From DATAZK01 sp965199805 (GTDB lineage Bacteria > Actinomycetota > Actinomycetes > Frankiales > Frankiaceae): DNA of 64,000 nucleotides. A program made the translations under genes and the position numbers. Within the stretch, counting starts at the first letter, position 1. Each line of letters begins with the position of its first letter. The notes under the pieces are model-generated. The model had not been told where the DNA came from. It saw only the letters and a list, made by a program, of their open reading frames with translations, and did not search any database. The stretch is taken from contig CBDATO010000003.1 of NCBI GenBank assembly GCA_965199805.1, forward strand, positions 1,054,001-1,118,000, written 5' to 3'. Shown piece by piece: positions 24,343 through 33,337 of the stretch.

Positions 24343-25565
24343 ATGAGATCACCGTTGACGACCCCACGCCGGCACCGCTCCTCCTTGCTGGTCCTGGCCT
24401 GCGCCGCCGCGGTCGCCGTGGCCGGTTGCAGCTCGAGCACCACCGGCGGCTCCTCCGCCGCGCCCAGCTCCCCGGCGAGCAGCACGCCCGCCGCCGCACC
24501 GAGCAGCTCGGCCGCCGCCGCGGCGCTCGACACCGCCGCGACCGCGAGGATCGACGAGTACGCCAAGGCGACCATCGGCAACGGCAAGGGCATCACCGGC
24601 GTCATCGTCGGCGTCCACGACCCGGCCAAGGGCGACCTGCTCAAGGCGTACGGCACGTCGACCGGCTCCACCCCGATGACGACCGACATGCACTACCGCA
24701 TCGCGAGCGTCACGAAGACCTTCACCGCGTACGCGATCCTGAAGCTGCTGGACGAGAAGAAGCTGTCGCTCGACGACACCGTCTCCAAGTACGTCGCCGA
24801 CGTCCCCAACGGCGACGCCATCACCTTGCGCAACCTGCTGGAGATGCGCAGCGGCCTGTACGACTACGCCAGCGACCCGTCGATCACGGGGCGTACGAGA
24901 AGGACCCGCTGCTGCCCGGGTACACGCTCGACCAGGCGCTGACGGTGCTGCGCGCGCATGCCGCCGAGTGCATCGCGCCCGATTCGAAGACCGTCTACAC
25001 GAACACGAACTACCTGCTGCTCGGCTACGTCATCGAGAAGGCGAGCGGCCAGCAGGTGGCGCCCTACCTCGACGGCGTCGCCCGCGACATGGGCCTGCCG
25101 CAGACCACCTTCGCGACCACCGCCGACCTGCCGGACCCGTACGCCCACGGCTACACGCTGAGCGACGATCCCTTCCCCAACCGCGACGTCACCCGCTCCA
25201 ACCCGCTGTACCCGTGGACGGCCGGCGCGATCATCTCGACCGTGCCGGACATGCTCACGTACGCCGAGGAGCTCGGCACGGGCAAGGGCCTGTCGGCGCC
25301 GACGTGGCAGGCCCGCCTACAGTTCACCCCGCTGACGACCTCCGGCGTGCGCGTGCAGTACGGCCTCGGCCTGCTGCAGATCGGCAGCTGGATCGGCCAC
25401 GACGGCTCCATCGACGGCTACAGCGACGTGGTCGCCTACCTGCCGTCCGCCAAGACCAGCCTGGTCGTCATGGTGAACGCCGCGGACGGTGCCGAAGTGC
25501 CCTCCACGGACCTCTTCGGGCAGATCGCGAAGCTGCTCTACCCGGACAGCCTGCCGACCTACTGA
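24343..25565 (+). pseudogene. Serine hydrolase / class C beta-lactamase-like lipoprotein with a single-base frameshift
   Basis: The N-terminal frame has a lipoprotein signal (lipobox VAGC), a Ser/Ala linker and the SxxK motif (ASVTKTF), ending in GLYDYASDPSITG. The next base shift brings in AYEKDPLLPGYTLDQ, the YxN motif (VYTNTNY) and the C-terminal HxG-type motif (GHDGSIDGY) to the TGA at 25565. Restoring one G in the run at 24888-24891 joins the halves into a protein of about 407 residues. The family includes D,D-peptidases and esterases acting at the cell envelope. Both halves are otherwise intact, so a recent mutation or a sequencing error is likely. Confidence 0.85.
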
Positions 25566-25595
25566 CGGCTGCGCCGAGGTGAGCCGGTGAACGCG

Positions 25596-25623
25596 AAAGG
25601 CCCTCCCGAAGGAGGGCCTTTCG
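25596..25623 (+). terminator. Intrinsic terminator
   Basis: AAAGGCCCTCC-CGAA-GGAGGGCCTTT followed by TCGTCTTT: an 11-bp stem, a tetraloop and a U-rich tail, between the serine hydrolase gene and the tRNA gene. It may act in both directions. Confidence 0.85.
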
Positions 25624-25629
25624 TCTTTG

Positions 25630-25703
25630 TAGCGGGGGCAGGATTTGAACCTGCGACCTCTGGGTTATGAGCCCAGCGAGCTACCGAGCTGCTCCACCCC
25701 GCG
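25630..25703 (-). tRNA. Initiator tRNA-fMet (CAU)
   Basis: The minus strand folds into a 74-nt cloverleaf with anticodon CAT in the loop CTCATAA, flanked by the three consecutive G-C pairs typical of initiator tRNAs (GGG/CCC). Position 1 is C opposite U72, the unpaired end needed for formylation. The T-arm is GCAGG-TTCAAAT-CCTGC. CCA is not encoded. Confidence 0.95.
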
Positions 25704-25823
25704 TTGCTGGAGTTACGTTACCCAGGCGTCGAGCCGGGCGTCAAACGCCGCTGCCCCGGTGTGACAAGCCCCGCCTTCCGGCAGGCACCGGCGCGCCGAC
25801 CCGGCTCACCGGGACGCTCCTGC

Positions 25824-28787
25824 TCACGGGGTCGGACTGGCCGACGGGTTCACAGCCGGGGTCGGGGTCGGCGACGTGGGGGCCTTCGACGCCGGACTGC
25901 TCGAGGCCCCACCGGTCGGTGTCGCCGATCTCGCGGGTGCCGTCGGGGTCACCGAGACGGACGGGCTCGGCGTGGGCTTCGTCGCGTTTGCCAACTGGTT
26001 CAGCAGGGTCTGCAACAGCTTTTGCGCCTCACCTGCGGCGACGTAGTCACCCCGGCCGGTGGCGGCCTGGGCGTCGGTGAACGCCTTCTGCGCCTGGGCG
26101 GCCAGGCTGCGCACCTGTGGCGTCACCGTGCCGCCGTTGCCGCCGTTGTCATCGTCCGTCGAGTCACCGGCACCGCTGCCGAACACCCCGTTCAAGGCAT
26201 CGGCGAGCGTCGCGCCGTACCCCACCCGGTCGCCGTACGCGACCGCGATCGCCTGCAGCGTCGGATAGCCGTCCCGGCCGGTGGCCTGCACGTAGTACGG
26301 CTGGACGTAGATGATCCCGTCGGCGACCGGGAGCGTGAGCAGGTTGCCGCTGATGGTCGAGCTGCCGCCCTGTCTCAGCAGGCTCAGCTGTCGGGCCACG
26401 TCGGCGTTGGACTCGATGGCGTTCTTCGCCTGCACCGGGCCGTTGATCGTCACGCCCTGCGGCAGCTCCAAGACGCGGATCTGCCCGTATTCCTGCGGGT
26501 CACCCGACACGTACATGAACGCAGCGAGCTTGGGGGCGCGCTGCGAGTTCAGCGGCGACGTCAGGTTGAAGCGCGGTGCGCCCTGCTTCGGGAACTGGGC
26601 GTACTGGTAGAACGGCGGCTGCGGCACCCCGGCGTTGCCCGGCTCGTCGGGCACCGACCAGAAGTCCTCCTGGGTGTAGAACCCGACCGGGTCGGTCACG
26701 TGGTAGCGCCCGATGAGGTCGCGCTGCACCTTGAAGAGGTCTTCGGGGTAGCGGAAGTGCGCGGCGAGGTCGGCCGGGATGGACGTCGAGACCGTGCCCG
26801 GGAACGCCTTCATCCACGTCTTGAGGATCGGGTCGTTCTTGTCGAACGCGTAGAGCTTCACCTCGCCGGTGTACGAGTCGACTGTGGCCTTCACCGAGTT
26901 GCGGATGTAGTTGATCTGACCCGACTGGGCCGACCGGTTAGCCGTACCGGTGTCGGCGTCGCTCGCCGCCTGCCCGAAGCTGGTGCGCTCGCTGTACGGG
27001 TAGTTGTTGGTGGTGGTGTAGCCGTCGAGGATCCAGAGGATCTTGCCGTCCACCACGGCCGGGTACGGGTCGCCGTCCAGCGTCAGCCACGGCGCGACCT
27101 TCTGCACCCGCTCACGGGGGCTGCGCACGTAGAGGATGCGCGAGTCCTTGGTGATGGCGCCCGACAGCAGCACGTTCTTCTCCCCGAACTTCAGGGAGAA
27201 GAGCAGCCGGTTGAACGTCGAGCCGACGGACACGCCGCCTGGCCCGTCGTAGCGGTTGGTCACCTGGTCGTTCGCGTCACCGGTGGCGCTCGGCCCGTCG
27301 ATCTCGGCCTGCTTGGTGCCCACGATCGAGTACTTCGGGGAGTCCTCGCCGAAGTAGATGCGGTCCTGGCTGATCGGGATCGGACCCTTTTGCGGCAGGT
27401 CGCGCTCGATGAAGTTGGGCCGGCCGTTCTCGTCGACGGAGTTCGCCGGGGCGGCCACGAAGCCCTTGCCGTGGGTGTAGTTCAGGTACAGGTTGACCCA
27501 GTTGCGCTGGTTGGTGCCGAGCCCCGCCGCGTCGAGCTCACGGGCCGACACGACGTAGTCCTGCGTCTTGCCGTTGATCGTGTAGCGGTCGATGTCGAGC
27601 GTGGCCGGGAAGCCGTAGTAGCTGCGGATCTGCTGCAGCTGCTCGTACGTCTTCGACAGGACCACCGGGTCGAGCAGCCGGGTGTTGGGGACGGTGCCGG
27701 TGTCGGCGTTGACATCTGCGGCCGTGACGTCGGACACCGCCGGGTACTTGTCGATGGTGACGTTCTTGATCGCGTAGGCGTTACGCGTGGCCTCGATGTT
27801 GCGGGCGATGTACGGCCGCTCCTTGACCGCCTCGTTGGGCCGTACCGAGACGTACTGGATGAGCGTGGGGTAGAGCCCGCCGATCACGAGTGAGCTGATC
27901 ACGAGGATCCCGAAGGACAGCGCGGGCAGGATCCAGCCGCGCTGGCGGATGTTGTAGATGAACAACACCGCGCACAGGATGCTGATGAACAGCAGGATCG
28001 TCTTGGCCGGCAGCACCGCGTGCACGTCGGTGAACGACGCACCCGTCACGGTGCCGCGGGGGCTCAGCACCAGCCCGTAGCGGTCGAGGTAGTACGCCAC
28101 CGCCTTCAGCAGGACGAAGAGGCCGAGCAGCACCGAGATGTGCACCTTGGCGGACGGCACGACCTTCTCGACCCGGTCGGGGGTCTGCAGCCGGATGCCG
28201 CCGAACAGGTAGTGCACGAAGACCGAGAGCAGCAGGCAGACGACGACGACCGTGAAGCCGTAGCCGAGCAGGAACCGCTGGAAGGGATACGTGAAGGTGT
28301 AGTAGCTGACGTCGCGGTGGAACTGCTGGTCCTTGACGCCGAACGACTGGCCGTTCACCCACAGCATGTACGTGCGCCACCGGCCTGCTGCCGACCATCC
28401 GGCGGCGATCCCGGACAGGGCGCAGATGCCGACGACGATCCAGCGGTGGTAGGGCTCGATGACGACGCGGTAGCGCTCGAGGTTCTGCTGCTCGAGCGTC
28501 AGCGGACGCATGGCCGGCCGGATCCGGTACGCGATGATGATCGTCGCGCCCACGGTGACGGCCATGATCACGCCGAAGATCGCGAACAGCACGAGGCGGG
28601 TGCCGAGCACCGTGTCGAAGACCTTGCTGAAGCTCACCGAGCGGAAGAACAGCAGGTCGGTGTACACGTTGACGAAGACCGCCACCACGATCACGACCAG
28701 CGCCAGACCGATCAGCACCGGTAGCAGCCAGCGCGGCCGTCGCTGCAACGGGTTACGCACCGCCACGAATGACCCTTCCCCGGCCAC
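25824..28787 (-). CDS. UPF0182 family large membrane protein
   Basis: A 987-residue protein. The first 300 residues hold about seven membrane helices (LLPVLIGLALVVIVVAVFVN, LVLFAIFGVIMAV and others). A large extracytoplasmic region follows (IARNIEATRNAY, YGFPATLDIDRY, LPQKGPIPISQDRIYFGEDS), then a low-complexity Pro/Ser/Thr tail of about 60 residues. This matches the Rv3193c family found throughout actinobacteria, of unknown function. Two further in-frame GTGs lie within ten codons of the start at 28787. Confidence 0.92.
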   Translation of the reverse strand: MAGEGSFVAVRNPLQRRPRWLLPVLIGLALVVIVVAVFVNVYTDLLFFRSVSFSKVFDTVLGTRLVLFAIFGVIMAVTVGATIIIAYRIRPAMRPLTLEQQNLERYRVVIEPYHRWIVVGICALSGIAAGWSAAGRWRTYMLWVNGQSFGVKDQQFHRDVSYYTFTYPFQRFLLGYGFTVVVVCLLLSVFVHYLFGGIRLQTPDRVEKVVPSAKVHISVLLGLFVLLKAVAYYLDRYGLVLSPRGTVTGASFTDVHAVLPAKTILLFISILCAVLFIYNIRQRGWILPALSFGILVISSLVIGGLYPTLIQYVSVRPNEAVKERPYIARNIEATRNAYAIKNVTIDKYPAVSDVTAADVNADTGTVPNTRLLDPVVLSKTYEQLQQIRSYYGFPATLDIDRYTINGKTQDYVVSARELDAAGLGTNQRNWVNLYLNYTHGKGFVAAPANSVDENGRPNFIERDLPQKGPIPISQDRIYFGEDSPKYSIVGTKQAEIDGPSATGDANDQVTNRYDGPGGVSVGSTFNRLLFSLKFGEKNVLLSGAITKDSRILYVRSPRERVQKVAPWLTLDGDPYPAVVDGKILWILDGYTTTNNYPYSERTSFGQAASDADTGTANRSAQSGQINYIRNSVKATVDSYTGEVKLYAFDKNDPILKTWMKAFPGTVSTSIPADLAAHFRYPEDLFKVQRDLIGRYHVTDPVGFYTQEDFWSVPDEPGNAGVPQPPFYQYAQFPKQGAPRFNLTSPLNSQRAPKLAAFMYVSGDPQEYGQIRVLELPQGVTINGPVQAKNAIESNADVARQLSLLRQGGSSTISGNLLTLPVADGIIYVQPYYVQATGRDGYPTLQAIAVAYGDRVGYGATLADALNGVFGSGAGDSTDDDNGGNGGTVTPQVRSLAAQAQKAFTDAQAATGRGDYVAAGEAQKLLQTLLNQLANATKPTPSPSVSVTPTAPARSATPTGGASSSPASKAPTSPTPTPAVNPSASPTP

Positions 28788-28898
28788 CCTTGCGGGCAGC
28801 GCCGTTTACGCGAACCACCCGGTCGCGTACGCGCTCAAGGTAGCCGAGCCGCCTGTCGGTTCGGCCGGATCAACACGGCCTTGCCGGGTTGAGCCCGT

Positions 28899-29921
28899 TC
28901 AGCAGCTCGCCGGCGTCGCGGCGCCGGAACGGATGTCCTGCAGCGCCGTGACGGCCTGGTTCAGCGAGGTCACCTTCACGAGCCGCAGCCCGCCGGGCAC
29001 CGCCTGCTTGGCCTCGTCGCAGTTCGCCTCCGGCACCAGGAAGACGGTGGCGCCCGCCCGCCGTGCCCCGACGAGCTTCTGCTGGATGCCGCCGATCGGG
29101 CCGACCGTGCCGTCGGCGGCGATCTCACCGGTGCCGGCGATCGTGGTGCCGTTGGTGAGCTGCGCCGGCTCGAGCCGGTCGATGATCCCGAGGGCGAACA
29201 TCAGGCCTGCGCTGGGCCCGCCGACCCCGTCGAGGGCGATCTTCACCGTGAAGTCGCGCTTGTCGTCGGGCACCACGCCGATCGCGGAGAGCGACTTGTC
29301 CTCGGGGTTGGCCGCCGTCTTGAGCGTGGCGGTGCGACTGGTGCCGTCGTGCCGGAACGTGAGGCGGATGTCGGTGCCGGGCTTGCGCGGGGAGATCGCG
29401 GCGCGCAGGTCGACCGAGTCGTTGATCGCCGTGCCGTCGATGGCCGTGATGACGTCACCGCGCGCGAGCACGCCCGCGGCTGGCAGCCCGGTGGTGACGG
29501 ACTGGACGGTGACGGCGGCCGGGACCTTCAGGAAGTGCAAGGCCGCGGTCGTCGCGTTCGCCTGCGACGTGACCATGTCGGCCTGACCCTGCTGGCGCTG
29601 CTCGTCCTCGCTGTCACCCTCGGGGTTGACGAGCTCCTCCGGCACGACCGCGTCGTGCGACGAGAGCCAGTAGCCCACGGTGGAGAAGAGCGTCAGGTCG
29701 CTCTGCTCGGACACCGTGGTGAGCAGCAGCTTGCCGTTCGTCGGGTACGTCTTCGTATCGCCCGTGATCGTGATCAGCTGGGTGCCGCCGACCTTGCCGA
29801 GCGTGTCACCGGTGGGGCCGGGCCCGAGCGACACGAACGGCACCGGCAGAGCGAATCCGATGCCCACCATTGCCAGCAGCAGCACCACCGTCACCAGCAG
29901 CGTGCTCGTCCGGCGGGTCAC
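28899..29921 (-). CDS. PDZ domain-containing Lon-type (S16) membrane protease
   Basis: A 340-residue protein like YlbL/Rv3194c. One N-terminal membrane anchor covers residues 8-30. A PDZ domain lies at about 130-195 (GLPAAGVLARGDVITAIDG). The Lon proteolytic domain covers about 225-335, with the catalytic pair Ser237 (GGPSAGLMFALG) and Lys282 (IGGIQQKLVGARRAGA). It acts outside the membrane. Its place next to the UPF0182 gene is conserved in actinobacteria. Confidence 0.92.
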   Translation of the reverse strand: MTRRTSTLLVTVVLLLAMVGIGFALPVPFVSLGPGPTGDTLGKVGGTQLITITGDTKTYPTNGKLLLTTVSEQSDLTLFSTVGYWLSSHDAVVPEELVNPEGDSEDEQRQQGQADMVTSQANATTAALHFLKVPAAVTVQSVTTGLPAAGVLARGDVITAIDGTAINDSVDLRAAISPRKPGTDIRLTFRHDGTSRTATLKTAANPEDKSLSAIGVVPDDKRDFTVKIALDGVGGPSAGLMFALGIIDRLEPAQLTNGTTIAGTGEIAADGTVGPIGGIQQKLVGARRAGATVFLVPEANCDEAKQAVPGGLRLVKVTSLNQAVTALQDIRSGAATPASC

Positions 29922-29961
29922 GGCAGGCAGCTTATGCAGCGCAGCTGGGTGTCGGCCGTCA

Positions 29962-30396
29962 TCAACAGGCGGCGACCCATTCGCTCGTGCCGTCCGTGAA
30001 GTGCTGGTGCTTCCAGATGGGCACCTCGTGCTTCAACCGGTCGATGAGCAGGCGGGACGCCGCGAAAGCCTCGCCGCGGTGCACGGCGGACACCGCGACC
30101 ACGACTGCCAGGTCACCGATCTCGAGGTCACCGACCCGGTGCACGGCGCACACGGCCACGACCGGCACCTCGGCGGCCACCTCGTCGGCGACCCGGCGCA
30201 GGACGTCGAGCGCGGTCGGGTGCGACGAGTAGGACAGCCGCGTGACGCTGCGACCCCCGTCGTCGTCGCGGACCGCGCCGGCGAACAGGGTCGTGCCCCC
30301 GGCCGCCCGGTCGGCGACGGCGCGCATGCACTCGTCCACCGACAGCGGGGTGTCGCGGATGTCCAGCAGGAAGCGCACCGGCGCCGATACGACCAC
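29962..30396 (-). CDS. moaE: Molybdopterin synthase catalytic subunit MoaE
   Basis: A 144-residue protein. MoaE with MoaD converts precursor Z to molybdopterin by adding dithiolene sulfur. The family marks are FAGAVRDDDGG, the HRGEAF segment and the catalytic Lys in VPIWKHQHFTDGTSEWV near the C-terminus. No moaD adjoins, but MoeZ, which activates such carrier proteins, is encoded at 62148-63347 and a molybdoenzyme at 19077-21410. Starts at GTG 30396. Confidence 0.93.
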   Translation of the reverse strand: MVVSAPVRFLLDIRDTPLSVDECMRAVADRAAGGTTLFAGAVRDDDGGRSVTRLSYSSHPTALDVLRRVADEVAAEVPVVAVCAVHRVGDLEIGDLAVVVAVSAVHRGEAFAASRLLIDRLKHEVPIWKHQHFTDGTSEWVAAC

Positions 30397-30524
30397 GCAG
30401 GAAATATGTCACGCCGAGGCCGCCCCGCGACTGCCGCACCTTGGCAAGTACTCCGCTCAGGGCGTACGGTCGCCGGTCGATTCGACACCCGCTGCTCAGC
30501 CGCACGCCAGTTCCGCGGACTACC

Positions 30525-32036
30525 GTGACCGAGATGAGCGGCCAATTCCCCTTCGGATTCACTCCGGGTTCCGGGGATTCCGGTGACAGCGGTTCCGGCG
30601 GGTCCGGAGGCTTCGGCTTCGGTGGACTCGGCGGCTTCGGTGACGGCATGTTCCGCGAGCTGGAGAAGCTGCTGTCCTGGCAAGGCGGCCCCATCAACTG
30701 GGATCTGGCCCGCCAGGTGGCGGCCCAGGCCACCGCGTCGGAGAGCCGCCCGGCCGACAGCCGCCAGCAGAAGGAGGTGCGCGAGGCAGGACAGCTCGCC
30801 GACCTCTGGCTGAACGAGGCGACGACCCTGCCCGCGCTGTCCGGTGCCGCCGAGGAGCTGGCGAGCTGGAGCCGTACCGAGTGGGTCGAGCGCACCGTGC
30901 CGGTGTGGCAGAGCATCTGCGACCCGGTCGCCGACAAGGTGGTGCAGGCCCTCGGCAGCGGGATGAGCGGCGGCCTGTCGCAGCTCGGTGACCTCGGCGC
31001 CGTCGACCTGTCCAGCCTCCAGCTGCCGCCCGGCATGTCGCTGCCGGAGGGGATGTCCCTGCCCGAGGGCATGGACCTGTCGAAGATGCTCGGTGACCTG
31101 GCCGGCCCGCTCAACGGCATGCTGCGCCAGATGGGCGGCCTGCTCTTCGGCGCCCAGGTCGGCACCGCCCTCGGCGCCCTGGCCGGCGAGGTCGTCGGCG
31201 CCAGCGACATCGGCCTGCCGCTGGGCAGCCCGGCCCTGCTCCCCCACAACGTCGCCGCCCTCGCCGAGGGACTCGAGGTGCCGGCCGACCAGGTGCTGCT
31301 CTTCGTCGCGCTGCGCGAGCTCGCCCACCAGCGGCTCTACGCGCACGTGCCGTGGCTGCGCAGCCACGTGCTCGGCGCGATCGAGGAGTACGCCCGCGGC
31401 ATCACCGTCGACCCGGAGGCCATCGGGCGGGCCGTCCAGTCGATCGACTTCTCCTCCCTCGACCCCAACAGCATGGATCCCGGGTCCTTCGACCCGGAGC
31501 GCCTGTCGGAGCTGCTCGGCGCCGACGCCTTCACCAGCCCGCAGACCCCCGAGCAGCAGGCCGCCCTCACCCGGCTCGAGACCGCCCTCGCACTGGTCGA
31601 GGGCTGGGTCGACGACGTCACCATGCAGGCGGTGGCCGGGCGCCTGCCGTCCGCCATCGCCCTGCAGGAGGCGGTACGCCGCCGCCGCGCCTCCGGTGGG
31701 CCGGCCGAGCAGACCTTCGCGGCGCTCGTCGGCCTCGAGCTGCGCCCACGGCAGGCCCGCGACGCGGCGGTGCTGTGGAAGATGCTGCGCGACGACCGCG
31801 GCATCGACGGTCGCGAGGCCGTCTGGGCCCATCCCGACCTGATGCCCGACGCGGCGGCACTGGCCGATCCGGCCGCCTTCGTGGCCGGTGACGGCGACGA
31901 CATGGACCCGCTCGCCGAGATCGCCAAGCTCTCCGGCGAGGCTCCCCGGGAGGATGCCGCGGGTACCCGGTTCACCAAGGACCGGCCCGCCGACGGCCCG
32001 CGCGACGAGCCCGAAGACCCCCCGCAGCCGGCGTAG
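30525..32036 (+). CDS. Zinc-dependent metalloprotease family protein (DUF2342)
   Basis: A 503-residue protein orthologous in position to Rv3195. A Gly/Phe-rich N-terminus (residues 10-40) and a short repeat (GMSLPEGMSLPEGMDLSKM) precede a helical core with the metal-site motif ALRELAHQRLYAHVPWL. In this family the usual HExxH reads RExxH. A second acidic/His region follows (EGWVDDVT, AAVLWKML). The start is GTG 30525; ATG 30534 is equally possible. The role is unknown. Confidence 0.85.
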   Translation: MTEMSGQFPFGFTPGSGDSGDSGSGGSGGFGFGGLGGFGDGMFRELEKLLSWQGGPINWDLARQVAAQATASESRPADSRQQKEVREAGQLADLWLNEATTLPALSGAAEELASWSRTEWVERTVPVWQSICDPVADKVVQALGSGMSGGLSQLGDLGAVDLSSLQLPPGMSLPEGMSLPEGMDLSKMLGDLAGPLNGMLRQMGGLLFGAQVGTALGALAGEVVGASDIGLPLGSPALLPHNVAALAEGLEVPADQVLLFVALRELAHQRLYAHVPWLRSHVLGAIEEYARGITVDPEAIGRAVQSIDFSSLDPNSMDPGSFDPERLSELLGADAFTSPQTPEQQAALTRLETALALVEGWVDDVTMQAVAGRLPSAIALQEAVRRRRASGGPAEQTFAALVGLELRPRQARDAAVLWKMLRDDRGIDGREAVWAHPDLMPDAAALADPAAFVAGDGDDMDPLAEIAKLSGEAPREDAAGTRFTKDRPADGPRDEPEDPPQPA

Positions 32037-32113
32037 TCGACCCGGCACTGCGCGTGACGGGCAACTTTCTTCGTCCACACCGAAACGCGCTGGTCAGTGC
32101 CGATCCGAGCAGG

Positions 32114-32189
32114 TTGTCCACAGCGTCGTCCGCAGTCTTTCCACAGCTTGCGGCCGACTATCCGCACCCTGTCCACAGCACCGTCCACA
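32114..32189. promoter_or_regulatory. Cluster of four DnaA-box-like sequences
   Basis: TTGTCCACA (32114-32122) is a perfect actinobacterial DnaA box. CTTTCCACA (32137), CTGTCCACA (32169) and CCGTCCACA (32181) differ from it by one or two bases and share its orientation. They lie in a noncoding gap between the DUF2342 gene and a convergent enoyl-CoA hydratase gene, not near dnaA or rpmH. No AT-rich unwinding region is seen, so this is not obviously an origin. Confidence 0.55.
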
Positions 32190-32247
32190 GGGTGGACGAC
32201 CTGGTCATTGACCCGGTCCGCGTCGTGCTCCTAGCGTCTCCTGCAAG

Positions 32248-32301
32248 GCCCCAGTCGTACCGGGCGCGGAAGGGGAAGCCGTCGCGCGGTACGACTGGGG
32301 C
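32248..32301. terminator. Long hairpin with a 15-bp perfect stem
   Basis: GCCCCAGTCGTACCG at 32248-32262 is exactly complementary to CGGTACGACTGGGGC at 32287-32301, with a 24-base loop. It lies 20 bp from the 3' end of the enoyl-CoA hydratase gene, between convergent genes, and probably serves as a terminator. The loop is long for a classical intrinsic terminator. Confidence 0.5.
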
Positions 32302-32320
32302 TTGACACGTTCCGGCCGGA

Positions 32321-33127
32321 CTAGCGCCCCTCGAAGTGTGGCGGCCGGCGCTCGCCCTGGGCCCGCAGCCCCTCGCGCATGTCGGCGGTCGACATGGTGA
32401 TCGGCTGCGCCAGCGCCTCCCACTCGAGCGCCTCGACGTACGAGCGCGGACCGTGCCGCAGGGCCTGCTTGGTCAGCCGTACGGCGACCGGGGCCATCGA
32501 CGCCACCTTGACGGCCGTCGCCACCACGTCGTCGACGAGCGTCTCGGCGGGAAGGACGCCGTTGATCAGCCCGATGGTGGCCGCCTCGTCGGCGCCGACG
32601 ATCTTGCCGGTGTAGAACATCTCGCGCGCCCGCGGCAGGCCGACCGCCTCCGGCAGCAGATAGGACGCCGCCATGCCGGGGTGCATCCCGAGCGCGGTGA
32701 ACGGCGCTCCGAAGCGGGCCGTCGGGGCGGCGTAACGGAGGTCGCACGCGAGGGCGAGACACAGGCCGGCGCCGATGGCGGGCCCGTTCACGGCGGCCAG
32801 CACCGGCACCTCGAGCTCCCGCACCGACAGCCACGCGCGGTAGAAGGCGAGCATCTTCGTCCGCAGCGCGTCGACGTCGCTGCCGCCCTCCTCGATCCAC
32901 GACAGGTCGCCGCCGGAGCAGAAGACGGTGCCCTCCCCGGTCACCACCACCGCGCGCACGCTGCGGTCGGCGGCGATGCCGGCCACCGCGGCGGTCCAGT
33001 CCGCCGTCATCTGCTCGGTCATCGCGTTACGACGCTCGGGCAGCGCGAGCCGCAGCAGCACCACACCGTCGGCGGGGCGCTCGACGCGCAGCGGTCCGGA
33101 GGAGTGGGCAGGGTCGACGGCCGGCAT
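32321..33127 (-). CDS. Enoyl-CoA hydratase/isomerase family protein
   Basis: A 268-residue crotonase-fold protein. The oxyanion-hole segments are VFCSGGDLSWIEE and AVNGPAIGAGLCLALACDLR. The catalytic-Glu region of true hydratases (second Glu after LPEAVG) is partly kept (ASYLLPEAVGLPRAREM). GGGAGG precedes the ATG. It probably acts in fatty or branched acyl-CoA breakdown, possibly with the acyl-CoA synthetase at 17396. The exact reaction cannot be told. Confidence 0.88.
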   Translation of the reverse strand: MPAVDPAHSSGPLRVERPADGVVLLRLALPERRNAMTEQMTADWTAAVAGIAADRSVRAVVVTGEGTVFCSGGDLSWIEEGGSDVDALRTKMLAFYRAWLSVRELEVPVLAAVNGPAIGAGLCLALACDLRYAAPTARFGAPFTALGMHPGMAASYLLPEAVGLPRAREMFYTGKIVGADEAATIGLINGVLPAETLVDDVVATAVKVASMAPVAVRLTKQALRHGPRSYVEALEWEALAQPITMSTADMREGLRAQGERRPPHFEGR

Positions 33128-33337
33128 GGGGCCTCCCGGGCGGTGAGGGCGATGGGCGGACGCATTCGCCGATCGGTCTCAGGTCAATGGCCCATCGCGC
33201 CGATAACCCGGGGGACGGCAGCGGCCTGCTCCGTTCAGCGGATCACATCCTGCCCTGAAATTCACCTGTTCGGCCCTGCGCGCGGTGCGTCTGCGCGGAC
33301 GACGCATCAGCGGAGCAGCGAGCGGGAGGCAGTCGGA

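Noticed and set aside
25630..25703. tRNA as the island attachment site
   Set aside because: It lies about 8 kb right of the island junction among core genes, and no partial tRNA copy was seen elsewhere in the window.
32336..33337. Long upstream extension of the subtilase frame
   Set aside because: The extension is the complement of the enoyl-CoA hydratase gene, is His/Gly/Arg-rich, and a GGGAGG ribosome site points to ATG 33338.
33128..33337. c-di-AMP type riboswitch before the subtilase
   Set aside because: The G/C-rich leader has short similarities to the consensus (CCGGGGGACGGCAGCGG) but I could not fit the conserved pairing.
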